From an uncultured Tateyamaria sp. (GTDB lineage: Bacteria > Pseudomonadota > Alphaproteobacteria > Rhodobacterales > Rhodobacteraceae): a DNA stretch of 64,000 nucleotides. A program made the position numbers and the translations under genes. Each line of letters begins with the position of its first letter. Position 1 is the first letter of the stretch. The stretch lies in the NCBI RefSeq assembly GCF_947503465.1, contig NZ_CANNDN010000001.1, positions 1 through 64,000 of the forward strand. The letters are read 5' to 3'. This document shows positions 45,599-54,932 of this stretch, one piece after another. The notes below the pieces were generated by a model, which worked only from the letters and a program-made list of their open reading frames with translations, had not been told where the DNA came from and ran no database searches.

Positions 45599-46963
45599 AT
45601 GTTTACCAAGTCCATTGCCGTTTCCTGTGTCGCCCTGTCGATGGCGATTGTCCCCGCCACGCGGGTAACAGCGGATGCAGGAGACTTTGTCGCTGGCGCC
45701 ATTATCGGCGGCATTGTCGGCCACGCGGCAACCAAGCAGAATCAACGCAAGAAGGCGACGCAGCGCACCTATACCCGCAAGACCTATCGCCCGGGCATCC
45801 CGTCCACGCAGGCGGGCCGCGAGATCCAGGCATCGCTGAACTATTTCGGGTTCAATGCGGGCACGGTGGACGGTCAGCTTGGGCGGAGGTCGCGCAATGC
45901 GATTTCGGCCTATCAGGCTTATCTGGGCTATCCGGCGACCGGTCAGTTGACGCCGTTCGAGCAAAACCTGCTGATCACGTCCTATAACCGGGCGCAGGCG
46001 GGTGGCTATGCGGTCAACCAGCAGGTTGCGGCCAACCCCGATGGCACGCGCGGACTGCTCAAGACCTATCGCGCCGAAATGGCCGGGCAGCCGACCACGC
46101 CCGCCTTCCCGCAGCAGGGCACGACCATTGTGGTCGCGCCGCAGCCCGTCGCACCCGCATTGGGTACCACGACCACGACCACCGTAGTGGCCGCCGCGCC
46201 CGAGGTGCAGGCACCTGAACCCGAAGCGCCCGTTGCCGAGGCGGGTCTGCCGAACTTCCTTGGCGGTGGGGCCACTGCATCGCTGGCATCGCATTGCAAC
46301 ACCGTGTCGCTGCTGACAAACACCAATGGTGGTTTTACCACCGCCGCGGCGATGACGGACCCGAATGTGGCATTGAACGAACAGTTCTGCCTGGCCCGCA
46401 CCTATGCCATTGCCAAGAGTGAGGACATGATTGCGAAGGTCCAGGGCTTTACCACTGACCAGATCGCCAGCCAGTGCGCGCAGTTTGGCCCGGCGATGCA
46501 AACGCATGTTGCAGCACTTGCCCTGAAATCGCAGCCCGAGGTGGTGCAGGATGTGGCCAGCTTCATCTTGACCACTGGCATGTCGCCCGCGCAGCTCAAG
46601 GGCACGGCGCAGATTTGCATGGGAGTCGGATACCGTACCGACAACATGGATGTGGCGCTGGGATCGGCGCTGTTGCTGTTTGCGATGGGTGATCATGTTT
46701 ATGGTGAGATGATGGGCCACCACCTGGCGCAGGGGTTTGGCACCACCAAGCGGATTGATTCCGCCCGCGTGTGGTATGCCGAAGGGCTGAAGGCCGTGGA
46801 TGCGGGCGCGCCCGCCGTCTTTGCCCCGGGCCAGCCTGAGCGGGTGGAGTTGCTGCGGCAGGCATCGTTGCAACTGGGCACGTCGAATTCCAGCCTGACG
46901 GCTCCGGCCCAGCCCACCGTGCAACCTGCGGCATTGCCCACCTTTGGTGTGTCCAGCAACTGA
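45599..46963 (+). CDS. Peptidoglycan-binding domain protein, paralog 2
   Basis: 454 residues: signal peptide, glycine-zipper-like 'GAIIGGIVGHAA', peptidoglycan-binding-1 domain ('EIQASLNYFGFNAGTVDGQLGRRSRNAI'), 'DGTRGLLKTYR', a Pro/Thr/Val-rich linker (~165-215) and a ~220-residue helical C-terminal domain with several Cys ('SHCNTVSLLTN', 'EQFCLARTYA', 'QICMGVGY'). The first ~160 residues match the gene at 37914. The C-terminal domain is not recognised. Confidence 0.85.
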   Translation: MFTKSIAVSCVALSMAIVPATRVTADAGDFVAGAIIGGIVGHAATKQNQRKKATQRTYTRKTYRPGIPSTQAGREIQASLNYFGFNAGTVDGQLGRRSRNAISAYQAYLGYPATGQLTPFEQNLLITSYNRAQAGGYAVNQQVAANPDGTRGLLKTYRAEMAGQPTTPAFPQQGTTIVVAPQPVAPALGTTTTTTVVAAAPEVQAPEPEAPVAEAGLPNFLGGGATASLASHCNTVSLLTNTNGGFTTAAAMTDPNVALNEQFCLARTYAIAKSEDMIAKVQGFTTDQIASQCAQFGPAMQTHVAALALKSQPEVVQDVASFILTTGMSPAQLKGTAQICMGVGYRTDNMDVALGSALLLFAMGDHVYGEMMGHHLAQGFGTTKRIDSARVWYAEGLKAVDAGAPAVFAPGQPERVELLRQASLQLGTSNSSLTAPAQPTVQPAALPTFGVSSN

Positions 46964-46991
46964 CGTGATCACGCGCTACCTGCAAGACCGG

Positions 46992-47020
46992 ACCGGGGCC
47001 CGAAACGGCCCCGGTTTTTC
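46992..47020 (+). terminator. Intrinsic terminator after paralog 2
   Basis: ACCGGGGCC-CGAAAC-GGCCCCGGT stem followed by TTTTC, ~28 bp after the stop of the peptidoglycan-binding protein gene. Confidence 0.88.
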
Positions 47021-47086
47021 TTTGAGTTTTCGGTCTTGGCAAGGCCCGCGTTCGCCGCTAAACCGCGCCTACCGAAGTCAAGGCGT

Positions 47087-47173
47087 GCGGCCGTGGCGGA
47101 ATTGGTAGACGCGCAGCGTTGAGGTCGCTGTGAGGTAACACTCGTGCGAGTTCGAGTCTCGCCGGCCGCACCA
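47087..47173 (+). tRNA. tRNA-Leu (GAG anticodon)
   Basis: Cloverleaf with 7-bp acceptor stem (GCGGCCG / CGGCCGC), D-arm TGGCGGAATTGGTAGACG with GG, anticodon stem around TTGAGGT giving anticodon GAG, a long variable arm typical of class II tRNA-Leu, T-arm GTTCGAGTC and an encoded CCA at 47171-47173. Type II tRNA length (87 nt) and GAG anticodon specify leucine codons CUC/CUU. Confidence 0.95.
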
Positions 47174-47444
47174 CGGGCTCTTGCAAAGGAAGATGCGGAA
47201 AACGTCGCAACACTAGAATGCTGCAATCGCTCTGCACGGCCAATAAGAGCTTCGGGTTCTATCTTCATCCTCTCATCTGCGCCATGCGTTTCCGGTTCGG
47301 AACACGTCTTCTGCTGACACGCCCCGTAGCAACCCGCTTTTTCGCAACCGCGTGGCGGTGTATGCCTGCGACAGGGGAACATGGATGGCGTGGATGCGCG
47401 GCGCCGGAGTTGCAATGCGCCGGGCGTCCGAACGAAAGGGCAGA

Positions 47445-48563
47445 ATGACCGGACCGTTGGATGGCTTGAACGTGGTCGAGTTCGCGGGGCTTGGCCCGGC
47501 CCCGCTGGCCGGGCAGCTTCTGGCTGATTTGGGCGCGGATGTTATCGTGATTGATCGGGTGTCCGCACCGCAGGACGCCACCGACATCAACCGCAGGGGC
47601 AAGCGGTCCATCGCGTTGAACCTGAAGACGTCTGATGGGGTGGGCGTGGCCCGCGACCTCGCGGCACGTGCTGATATTCTGATCGAGGGATTTCGTCCCG
47701 GCGTGATGGAGCGTTTGGGCCTGGGTCCGGACGACCTGCCTGACACTGTGATCTATGGGCGCATGACCGGCTGGGGGCAGGAGGGCCCGCTGGCACAGTC
47801 GGCGGGCCACGACCTGACCTATCTGGCGCAGACCGGTGTCCTGAGCCTGATGGCTACCGCTGACGCGCCGCCACGCCCGCCGCTGAACCTGATTGCAGAT
47901 TACGGCGGTGGCAGCATGTTTCTGCTTCTGGGCGTGCTGTCCGCCTTGATCGCCCGGGGCCGGACGGGCCGCGGGCAGGTGGTGGATGCGGCGATGGTTG
48001 ACGGTGTGCCGGCTATGATGGGGCTGTTGCATGGCTTTGTTGCAGACGGGTTCTGGACCGACCGGCCGGGCGAAAACTGGCTGGACGGCGGAGCCCCGTT
48101 TTACCGCTGTTACCGGTGCGCCGATGGGCGCGACGTTGCTGTGGGCGCGCTCGAGCCGCAATTCTATGCGCAGCTGCTCGAAGGGTTGCGATTGGAACAA
48201 TCAGCCTTGCCCGATCAGAACGACCGCACGGGCTGGCCGGAATTGACCGATCTGTTCGCGCAAACCTTCGCCACCCGTGCCCGCGATGTGTGGGCGGCGC
48301 GGTTTGCCGGAACAGATGCCTGCGTTGCGCCGGTCCTGACATTGGCTGAGGCGCGCGCGACGCCACATCTGCGGGCACGCGGAACCTACGTGGCCCCCGG
48401 CGGTGTCTGGCAATCCGCCCCGGCACCCCGGTTTGGCGGATCAGCGCCACGCGCGCCGCAACCGCCCGGGGCGCCCGGCGCAGATTTCGAGGCAATCCTG
48501 ACGGCCATCGGCTATGACGCAAAGCGGATCGCGATCCTCAAACGGGACGGAGTCTTGACATGA
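47445..48563 (+). CDS. CaiB/BaiF CoA-transferase family protein (racemase-like)
   Basis: 372 residues of the class III CoA transferase family: 'GLNVVEFAGLGPAPLAGQLLADLGADVIVIDR', 'ADILIEGFRPGVMERLGLGP' (Asp in similar positions), 'YGRMTGWGQEGPLAQSAGHDLTYLA'. The pattern is closest to alpha-methylacyl-CoA racemase. It overlaps the next gene by 4 bases; the two are probably co-expressed for catabolism of an acyl or aromatic compound. Confidence 0.85.
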   Translation: MTGPLDGLNVVEFAGLGPAPLAGQLLADLGADVIVIDRVSAPQDATDINRRGKRSIALNLKTSDGVGVARDLAARADILIEGFRPGVMERLGLGPDDLPDTVIYGRMTGWGQEGPLAQSAGHDLTYLAQTGVLSLMATADAPPRPPLNLIADYGGGSMFLLLGVLSALIARGRTGRGQVVDAAMVDGVPAMMGLLHGFVADGFWTDRPGENWLDGGAPFYRCYRCADGRDVAVGALEPQFYAQLLEGLRLEQSALPDQNDRTGWPELTDLFAQTFATRARDVWAARFAGTDACVAPVLTLAEARATPHLRARGTYVAPGGVWQSAPAPRFGGSAPRAPQPPGAPGADFEAILTAIGYDAKRIAILKRDGVLT

Positions 48564-49738
48564 GGGCGCTGATTGTCGGGGCCGGTATCGGCGGTCTTGC
48601 CGCGGCAGTTGCACTGCGTTTGCGAGGATGGGACGTGGCGCTGATGGAACAGGCCCCCATGCTGACAGAGGTTGGGGCGGGCCTGCAAATCTCGCCCAAC
48701 GGATGGCGCGTGCTGGATGCGATGGGTGTCGCCGCAGCCCTGTCGGACACCGCGTTCGAGCCCGAGGCAATCGAGATGCGGCTTGGTGTTTCCGGTCGTC
48801 GCGTGTTCAGACTGCCGATGAAGGGATATGCGTCGGAACGCTGGGGGGCGCCGTTCATGCATGTGCACCGGGCCGACCTGCAAGCAGCCCTTGCGGCGCG
48901 CCTCGACGCCTTGGCGCCGGACGCGGTGCGTACGGATTGCACCGTGACCGGCTACGACTCGACCGGTGCTGTGACACTTGATGATGGTTCTCGCGTTGAA
49001 GGGGACCTGATCATCGGCGCGGATGGTTTGCATTCCCGCATCCGGACCCAAATGCACGGAGCGGACCATCCGCGCTACACCGGCAACGTCGCCTGGCGCG
49101 CGGTTGTGCCGATTGCCGCCCTCGAGTCTTCGCCGCCGCCAACGGCCTGCATCTGGGCAGGACATAAGCGCCATGCGGTGACAACCCGCCTGCGGGCTGG
49201 CCGGCTGGCCAATTTCGTCGGCATGGTGGAGGAACCGGAACCCACATCCGAAGGCTGGCGGATCGAGGGGAAACGCGAGGATGCGGCAGCGGCCTTTGCC
49301 GGGTGGGATCCCGTCATTTCGGGCCTGATCGCGGCCGCACCAGCGCTGAACCGATGGGCCTTGTTCGATCGGGCACCCTTGCCGCATTGGCACGACGGAC
49401 GCGTGACGCTTCTGGGGGATGCCGCGCATCCGATGTTGCCGTCGATGGCGCAGGGCGCGGTTCAGGCGCTGGAAGATGCCTGGACCCTGGCCGCCGTCCT
49501 GGATCAGGCGGCCACGATTGAGGGCGGGTTGCAGCGCTATTTCGACCTGCGGATCGACCGAACCGCGCGCATTCAGGCCGGGTCTGCTGCCAATGCGCGG
49601 ATGTTTCACAAAGGGTCTTTGCCAGGTCGGATCGCCTTTTACGGACCCATGGCGCTGGGCGCGCGGTTGGCGCCGGGACTGATCCATGCGCGCCAGGACT
49701 GGGTCTATCGCCACGATGTGACGGCAGCGCCCGTCTAG
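48560..49738 (+). CDS. FAD-dependent monooxygenase (salicylate/3-hydroxybenzoate hydroxylase type)
   Basis: 392 residues: Rossmann 'ALIVGAGIGGLAAAVALRLRGW', 'GADGLHSRIR' (DG motif) and 'VTLLGDAAHPMLPSMAQGAVQALEDAWTLA' (GD motif). The length and motif spacing suit single-component aromatic hydroxylases such as salicylate or 6-hydroxynicotinate monooxygenase. Substrate unknown. Convergent with an AraC-type regulator. Confidence 0.87.
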   Translation: MRALIVGAGIGGLAAAVALRLRGWDVALMEQAPMLTEVGAGLQISPNGWRVLDAMGVAAALSDTAFEPEAIEMRLGVSGRRVFRLPMKGYASERWGAPFMHVHRADLQAALAARLDALAPDAVRTDCTVTGYDSTGAVTLDDGSRVEGDLIIGADGLHSRIRTQMHGADHPRYTGNVAWRAVVPIAALESSPPPTACIWAGHKRHAVTTRLRAGRLANFVGMVEEPEPTSEGWRIEGKREDAAAAFAGWDPVISGLIAAAPALNRWALFDRAPLPHWHDGRVTLLGDAAHPMLPSMAQGAVQALEDAWTLAAVLDQAATIEGGLQRYFDLRIDRTARIQAGSAANARMFHKGSLPGRIAFYGPMALGARLAPGLIHARQDWVYRHDVTAAPV

Positions 49739-50742
49739 CTGGCGGCCCCTTCACGCACCGATTGCGGGGTCTGGCCGGTCCATGTGTTGAACGCGCGGTA
49801 AAAGGAATTCGGGTCGCGGTAGGCGAGAAGATAGCTGATTTCGGCCACGTTCAGTTCTGTCGACGTCAGATAGGTGCGGGCCAGTTCGGCACGTGTACTG
49901 TCCAGCACCTTTTGAAAGGTTGTGCTTTCCTCGCGCAGGCGCCGTTGCAGGCTCCGGGTGCTTAACCGCATGCGGCGCGCCGCAGCGTCCACGGTGGCCT
50001 CACCCGCAGGCAGCATTTCGGCAAGGCTCGCGCGCAGGCGCACTGCAATGGGTTGCTCTTCTGTCTGCAACTGCATCTGCCGCTTGAAGCCAGGTTCGAG
50101 CTGCGCCCATTGCGCGGGGTCTGCTGACAGCAATTTGCGGTCGGCATCCACGGCCCGCAACGTCATGCAGTTGGGGCCGCCAATCTCGATGGGAATGCCC
50201 AGAAACTCTTCGAGCGCATCGTGACAGGCAAGCCGCTCGGGCAGGCGCGCAGTCAGGGGCACCAGATGGTGACCCGTACAGGAGCGTATGGCTTCGGTCA
50301 GAAAAGCCAGCTCGGTGGCCGCGAACGTGGCGGGCATGGGCAGTCCCGGCTGGTTCGAGGTCTTTGATATCTCCAGCGATTGGTCCGGGCCACGCCTCAG
50401 GCCAAGAAACAGGGGGCCGGTCAAGGGCTTGAACAGCGACAGGCGTTCAAGTCCCACCGCCACCGTCGGGCTGCAGGTAAAGGCGAAAAAGGCCGGATTG
50501 AATGGCCCGCGCGCATAGGCGCGTCCGAGAAACAAGGGCGCATCGTCCCGTGCCGCCTCGGCCAAGATCGCGTTCCACCCTGCAAAATAGTCGGCGGCCG
50601 CCACGCCGCGCCCCTCGTTGCTCAGAAAGTCGGACGGAAAGCGCATGCGCCGCATGACGGCGGCTGGATCAACGTGCAACAGACCGCACAATTGTTCGGT
50701 CGTCCGGGCGATCTTGTAGTAAGTGTCATGCAAGGCGGTCAT
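49735..50742 (-). CDS. AraC-family transcriptional regulator
   Basis: 335 residues: N-terminal arabinose_bd/AraC-N (PF12625-type) ligand domain, C-terminal HTH ('AARRMRLSTRSLQRRLREESTTFQKVLDSTRAELARTYL' and 'NVAEISYLLAYRDPNSFYRAFNTWTGQTPQSVRE'). It overlaps the monooxygenase stop. It may regulate the CaiB-monooxygenase pair. acs lies downstream on the same strand. Confidence 0.88.
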   Translation of the reverse strand: MTALHDTYYKIARTTEQLCGLLHVDPAAVMRRMRFPSDFLSNEGRGVAAADYFAGWNAILAEAARDDAPLFLGRAYARGPFNPAFFAFTCSPTVAVGLERLSLFKPLTGPLFLGLRRGPDQSLEISKTSNQPGLPMPATFAATELAFLTEAIRSCTGHHLVPLTARLPERLACHDALEEFLGIPIEIGGPNCMTLRAVDADRKLLSADPAQWAQLEPGFKRQMQLQTEEQPIAVRLRASLAEMLPAGEATVDAAARRMRLSTRSLQRRLREESTTFQKVLDSTRAELARTYLTSTELNVAEISYLLAYRDPNSFYRAFNTWTGQTPQSVREGAAS

Positions 50743-50824
50743 GCCGCCAGTGTGACTTGAATGCGGAAACCGCGCCAGAGCGGTGGCGCGATTTGCAAGT
50801 TGTTTGGCGCGATGCGCGGCTGCG

Positions 50825-52777
50825 TCAGCCTTTGTTCATCCGGTTCTGGATAAGATCATCAACCACCGACGGATCCGCCAGTGTCGAGGTATCGCCAAGC
50901 GCGCCAAAGTCATCCTCGGCAATCTTGCGCAGGATGCGGCGCATGATCTTGCCCGAGCGGGTCTTGGGCAGGCCGGGGGCCCATTGGATCAGGTCCGGCG
51001 ACGCGATGGGCCCGATTTCCGAGCGGACCCAACCACGCAATTCGGTCCGCAAATCCTCGGTCGGTTCCTCGCCGCTCATCAGGGTGACGTAGCAATAGAT
51101 GCCTTGGCCCTTGATGTCGTGCGGATAGCCAACGACGGCGGCCTCGGCCACCTTGGCATGGGCTACCAGAGCGCTTTCCACCTCGGCGGTGCCCATGCGG
51201 TGGCCCGAGACGTTGATCACATCGTCCACACGGCCCGTGATCCAGTAATCGCCATCCGCGTCCCGGCGGCAGCCGTCGCCGGTGAAGTAATAACCTTTGT
51301 AGTCCGAGAAATAGGTCTTTTCGAACCGTTCGTGATCGCCCCATACCGTGCGCATCTGGCCGGGCCAGCTGTCTGCGATGACAAGGACGCCCTCGACCCC
51401 GTCGCCGTCGATGATCTCGCCGGTTGCCGGTTCAAGAACCAGCGGCCTGATGCCAAAGAACGGCTTCATCGCAGCGCCGGGCTTGGTGGCGTGTGCGCCG
51501 GGCAGGGGGGTCATCAGGTGGCCGCCCGTTTCGGTTTGCCACCAGGTGTCGACAATGGGGCAGCGCCCGCCGCCGACCACGTCATTGTACCAGTTCCACG
51601 CTTCTGGGTTGATCGGCTCGCCCACCGTGCCCAGCAGTTTCAGGCTGCTCAGATCGCATTTGGTCACAAAATCATTGCCCTGGCCCATCAACGCACGGAT
51701 GGCGGTTGGGGCCGTGTAGAATTGTGCCACCTTGTGCTTTTCGCAGACCTGCCAGAACCGCGATGCGTCGGGGTAGGTCGGCACACCTTCGAACATCAGC
51801 GTGGTGGCCCCGTTGGCCAGCGGGCCATAGACGATATAGCTGTGGCCGGTCACCCAGCCGACGTCCGCCGTGCACCAATAGATGTCGCCGTCGTGGTAGT
51901 CGAAGGTGATCTCGTGGGTAAGAGCGGCATAAACAATGTAGCCGCCCGTGGTGTGCACCACGCCCTTCGGCTGACCGGTGGAGCCGGAGGTATAGAGAAT
52001 GAACAGCGGGTCTTCGGCGCCCATTTCCTCGGGCGGGCAGTCGGCGTCGGCATTTGCCGCCTCTTCGTGCAACCAAAAGTCCATCCCGTCGCGCCAGGCA
52101 ATCTGTTGCCCGGTGCGTTTGACAACAAGGCACTTGGTGTCGTCGATCACGTTGATAAGCGCCTGGTTCACATTGTCCTTGAGGTTCGTGACCCGGCCCC
52201 CGCGCGGTGCGCCGTCTGCGGTGATCACGACCTTGGCGTCACAGCCCGAGACACGGGCCGCCAGCGCGTCGGGTGAGAACCCCGCAAAGACGATCGAATG
52301 GATGGCACCGATGCGCGCGCAGGCCAGCATGGCATAGGCCGCCTCGGGGATCATGGGCATATAAATGACGACGCGATCGCCCTTGGTCACGCCCATGCCC
52401 TTGAGCACGTTGGCCATCTTGCACGTCTCTGCGTGCAACTCGCGATAGGTGATGTGCTTGGCATCATCATCGGGGCTGTCAGGTTCCCAGATGATTGCCG
52501 TCTGGTCGCCACGGGTCGCAAGATGCCGGTCGATGCAATTGGCGGACACGTTCAGCGTGCCGTCCTTGTACCAATTGATCGACACGTTGCCAAAGTCATA
52601 GGACACGTCCTTGACCTGGGAGAAGGGTTTGATCCAGTCGATCCGCAGGCCATGTTCGCCCCAAAAGGCCGCCGGGTCCGCAATGGATTCGGCATACATC
52701 TCGTCATATTTGGCGGCGTTGACATGTGCGGCTGCGGCCATTTCTGCGCTGGGCGCGTGGGTTTTGGTGTCGGACAT
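50825..52777 (-). CDS. acs: Acetyl-CoA synthetase
   Basis: 650 residues; activates acetate with ATP and CoA. AMP-binding motifs '[20 protein letters not shown]', 'WWQTETGG', '[17 protein letters not shown]' and the acetylatable Lys in '[11 protein letters not shown]'. It starts at 52777 after GGAGGAA. The region upstream (52777-53174) holds its promoter. Confidence 0.96.
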   Translation of the reverse strand: MSDTKTHAPSAEMAAAAHVNAAKYDEMYAESIADPAAFWGEHGLRIDWIKPFSQVKDVSYDFGNVSINWYKDGTLNVSANCIDRHLATRGDQTAIIWEPDSPDDDAKHITYRELHAETCKMANVLKGMGVTKGDRVVIYMPMIPEAAYAMLACARIGAIHSIVFAGFSPDALAARVSGCDAKVVITADGAPRGGRVTNLKDNVNQALINVIDDTKCLVVKRTGQQIAWRDGMDFWLHEEAANADADCPPEEMGAEDPLFILYTSGSTGQPKGVVHTTGGYIVYAALTHEITFDYHDGDIYWCTADVGWVTGHSYIVYGPLANGATTLMFEGVPTYPDASRFWQVCEKHKVAQFYTAPTAIRALMGQGNDFVTKCDLSSLKLLGTVGEPINPEAWNWYNDVVGGGRCPIVDTWWQTETGGHLMTPLPGAHATKPGAAMKPFFGIRPLVLEPATGEIIDGDGVEGVLVIADSWPGQMRTVWGDHERFEKTYFSDYKGYYFTGDGCRRDADGDYWITGRVDDVINVSGHRMGTAEVESALVAHAKVAEAAVVGYPHDIKGQGIYCYVTLMSGEEPTEDLRTELRGWVRSEIGPIASPDLIQWAPGLPKTRSGKIMRRILRKIAEDDFGALGDTSTLADPSVVDDLIQNRMNKG

Positions 52778-53173
52778 GGTTCCTCCGGATGTTCCTTGGT
52801 CTTGTCGGAGGCATACCGGCCACGTGCGCCATCTTACTGGCGACATGTCCTCCTCCCGCTGTTGGCGATAATACGCAACGCGCAGCAGAATGAAACAAAT
52901 GGGACCATGGTTGTAGAAAGGCGGCCAAAAAGCCGCGCTGTGGTTGTTCGAGGGGTGTTTAACGTATATTTATCAATGGCTTGAATTTTGAACCTGGAAC
53001 TCGGCAGCTTTTGACCGGAACTGCGATGGCAGAATGCCGGCACGCCGCCGCGATGGCGTTGCCGGGGAATCAAGCCTGTGCGCGGGCATGCCCAACCTCT
53101 TGGCATCGCGGCATCGCCACGCTAGCTTCGCCTGCAAGCGGGCCACCACGTCCCGCATTTAGGGAGAAACATC
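52778..53173. other. Intergenic region upstream of acs and the TRAP operon
   Basis: 396-bp divergent spacer. It contains an A/T-rich stretch (around 52959-52990) and a short hairpin GCGGC-CAAAAA-GCCGC near 52922. I see no gene here. It should carry the acs and dctP promoters. Confidence 0.55.
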
Positions 53174-54190
53174 ATGAACAAGATCGCAGTAGGCGGCATT
53201 GTTGCCGCTGTCTCGTGCACCTTTGCACTCGAAGCCGCAGCCACCGAATGGAACGTGTCCGTCTGGGGCAAGCGCCGCGCCTTTACCGAGCATATCGAAA
53301 AGTTGGCCGAACTGGTCAGCGAAAAGACCAACGGCGAATTCACCATGAACATCAGCTATGGTGGTCTGTCGAAGAACCGCGAAAACCTCGATGGCATCAG
53401 CATCGGCGCCTTCGAGATGGCGCAGTTCTGTGCGGGCTATCACCGCGACAAGAACCGCGTGATCACCGTTCTGGAACTGCCATTCCTGGGCGTTGAGAAC
53501 CTGGAACAGGAAGTCGCCGTGTCTTCGGCTGTCTATGGCCACCCCGCCGCCACCGAAGAGATGGCGCAGTGGAATGCGAAACTGCTGATGACGTCGCCCA
53601 TGCCACAATACAACCTGGTTGGCACCGGAGATCCGCGCGATGAACTGTCCGAATTCGAAGGCATGCGTGTGCGTGCCACGGGTGGTATCGGCAACGCATT
53701 TTCCGCTGTGGGTGGCGTGCCGACATCGGTGACCGCGACAGAAGCGTACCAGGCCATGGAATCGGGTGTGGTTGACACCGTGGCATTCGCCCAGCACGCG
53801 CACCTGTCCTTTGGCACGATCAATCAGGCCGATTGGTGGACAGCCAACCTGAACCCCGGCACCGTGAACTGCCCGGTGGTCGTGAACATCGACGCCTATG
53901 ACAGCCTGTCGGATGAACACAAGGCTGCCCTCGACAGCTCGGTGCCCGAAGCGCTGGATCACTACCTGGCCAACTATGCCGAACTGCTGGAGCGCTGGGA
54001 CAGTGTTCTGCAGGAGAAAGGCGTGCAGAAGGTGGAAATCGACGACTCCGTGATCGCGGAATTCCGCTCTGTCGCCGCTGATCCGATCCGCGACCAGTGG
54101 ATCGCGGACATGGAAGCACAGGGCCTGCCGGGCCAAGAGCTCTATGACCTTGTGGTCAAGACACTGGCCGATGCCAAGGGTGGCAGCTAA
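53174..54190 (+). CDS. TRAP transporter solute-binding protein (DctP family)
   Basis: 338 residues with a signal peptide ('MNKIAVGGIVAAVSCTFALEAAATEW', cleavage near 22-24) and the DctP bilobal fold; 'GGLSKNRENLDGISIGAFEMA' and the conserved Arg in 'GMRVRATGGIGNAFSAVGG' (carboxylate-binding). It delivers a carboxylate or polyol to the DctQM permease. The ligand cannot be named from sequence. Confidence 0.9.
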   Translation: MNKIAVGGIVAAVSCTFALEAAATEWNVSVWGKRRAFTEHIEKLAELVSEKTNGEFTMNISYGGLSKNRENLDGISIGAFEMAQFCAGYHRDKNRVITVLELPFLGVENLEQEVAVSSAVYGHPAATEEMAQWNAKLLMTSPMPQYNLVGTGDPRDELSEFEGMRVRATGGIGNAFSAVGGVPTSVTATEAYQAMESGVVDTVAFAQHAHLSFGTINQADWWTANLNPGTVNCPVVVNIDAYDSLSDEHKAALDSSVPEALDHYLANYAELLERWDSVLQEKGVQKVEIDDSVIAEFRSVAADPIRDQWIADMEAQGLPGQELYDLVVKTLADAKGGS

Positions 54191-54201
54191 GCTACTGAAA
54201 G

Positions 54202-54276
54202 GGTGGGCAGATTGCCCACCCTACGCTAAAGACTGCGGACCTTTGCAGGCACCGTAGGGTGGGCAATCTGCCCACC
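54202..54276. repeat. Paired CCCTACG hairpin repeats in the TRAP operon
   Basis: Two 24-bp units, 54202-54225 and 54253-54276, are exact inverted copies; each is itself a hairpin (GGTGGGC... / ...GCCCACC). They lie between dctP and dctQ. They could form a large stem that stabilises dctP mRNA or reduces readthrough. Same family as at 15861 and 27190. Confidence 0.85.
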
Positions 54277-54302
54277 ACACCCAAAAAAGACAGGACACTG
54301 CC

Positions 54303-54932
54303 ATGGCCGGTGCATCCACGGTTCTCGAAGATTCCAGCCTTCTGAGCCGCCTCGACCGGGCGCTCTTGCCCATTGAAAAGATCATGGCCCTGTTCAGCGG
54401 ACTGGCCGCCTTTTCCCTTATGTTCCTTGCAGCCTATTCCGTGTCGGCCCGCGAGTTTTTCGAGGCGCCGCTGCTGGGCTATGTCGACTTGATCGAGATA
54501 CTGATGCCGCTGATTGCCATCATGGGGGTGTCCTATGTGCAGCGGAACGGCGGACATATTCGCATGGACATCATCGTCGGCGCGATGCGCGGTCGGCTTC
54601 TTTGGGCGGTTGAGCTGTTGATGGTGGTGCTGATCCTGATCCTGATGATCGCGCTGGTCTGGGGATCCTGGGCACATTTCGACCGTTCGTTTGATTGCGC
54701 GCGCCCATTTTGCAGCCGTGACAGTTCCATCGACATTTCGCTGCCACTGTGGCCGTCCAAGGTTTTGGTGCCCGTGGCCTTCGCCGTGCTGTGCGCACGG
54801 CTTGTCCTGCAAATCGTGGGCTATGCGCGGGCGTTCTGGCTGAACCTTGATAGCCCTGTGGCCGTGCCGTTGATCCAATCGGTGGCGGCCCAGGCCCGGG
54901 CAGAGGCCGAAGCGCTGGACGGAGCGGACTGA
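54303..54932 (+). CDS. TRAP transporter small permease (DctQ family)
   Basis: 209 residues with four hydrophobic helices and the DctQ signature around 'GYVDLIEILMPLIAIMGVSYVQRNGGHIRMD'. A loop between helices 3 and 4 contains two Cys ('DCARPFCSRDSS'). Its TGA overlaps the dctM ATG by one base. Confidence 0.9.
   Translation: MAGASTVLEDSSLLSRLDRALLPIEKIMALFSGLAAFSLMFLAAYSVSAREFFEAPLLGYVDLIEILMPLIAIMGVSYVQRNGGHIRMDIIVGAMRGRLLWAVELLMVVLILILMIALVWGSWAHFDRSFDCARPFCSRDSSIDISLPLWPSKVLVPVAFAVLCARLVLQIVGYARAFWLNLDSPVAVPLIQSVAAQARAEAEALDGAD

Noticed and set aside
47087-47173. Integration site (attachment site in tRNA-Leu) of a mobile element
   Set aside because: No integrase gene, no direct repeat of the tRNA end and no change in composition downstream; the flanking genes are ordinary.
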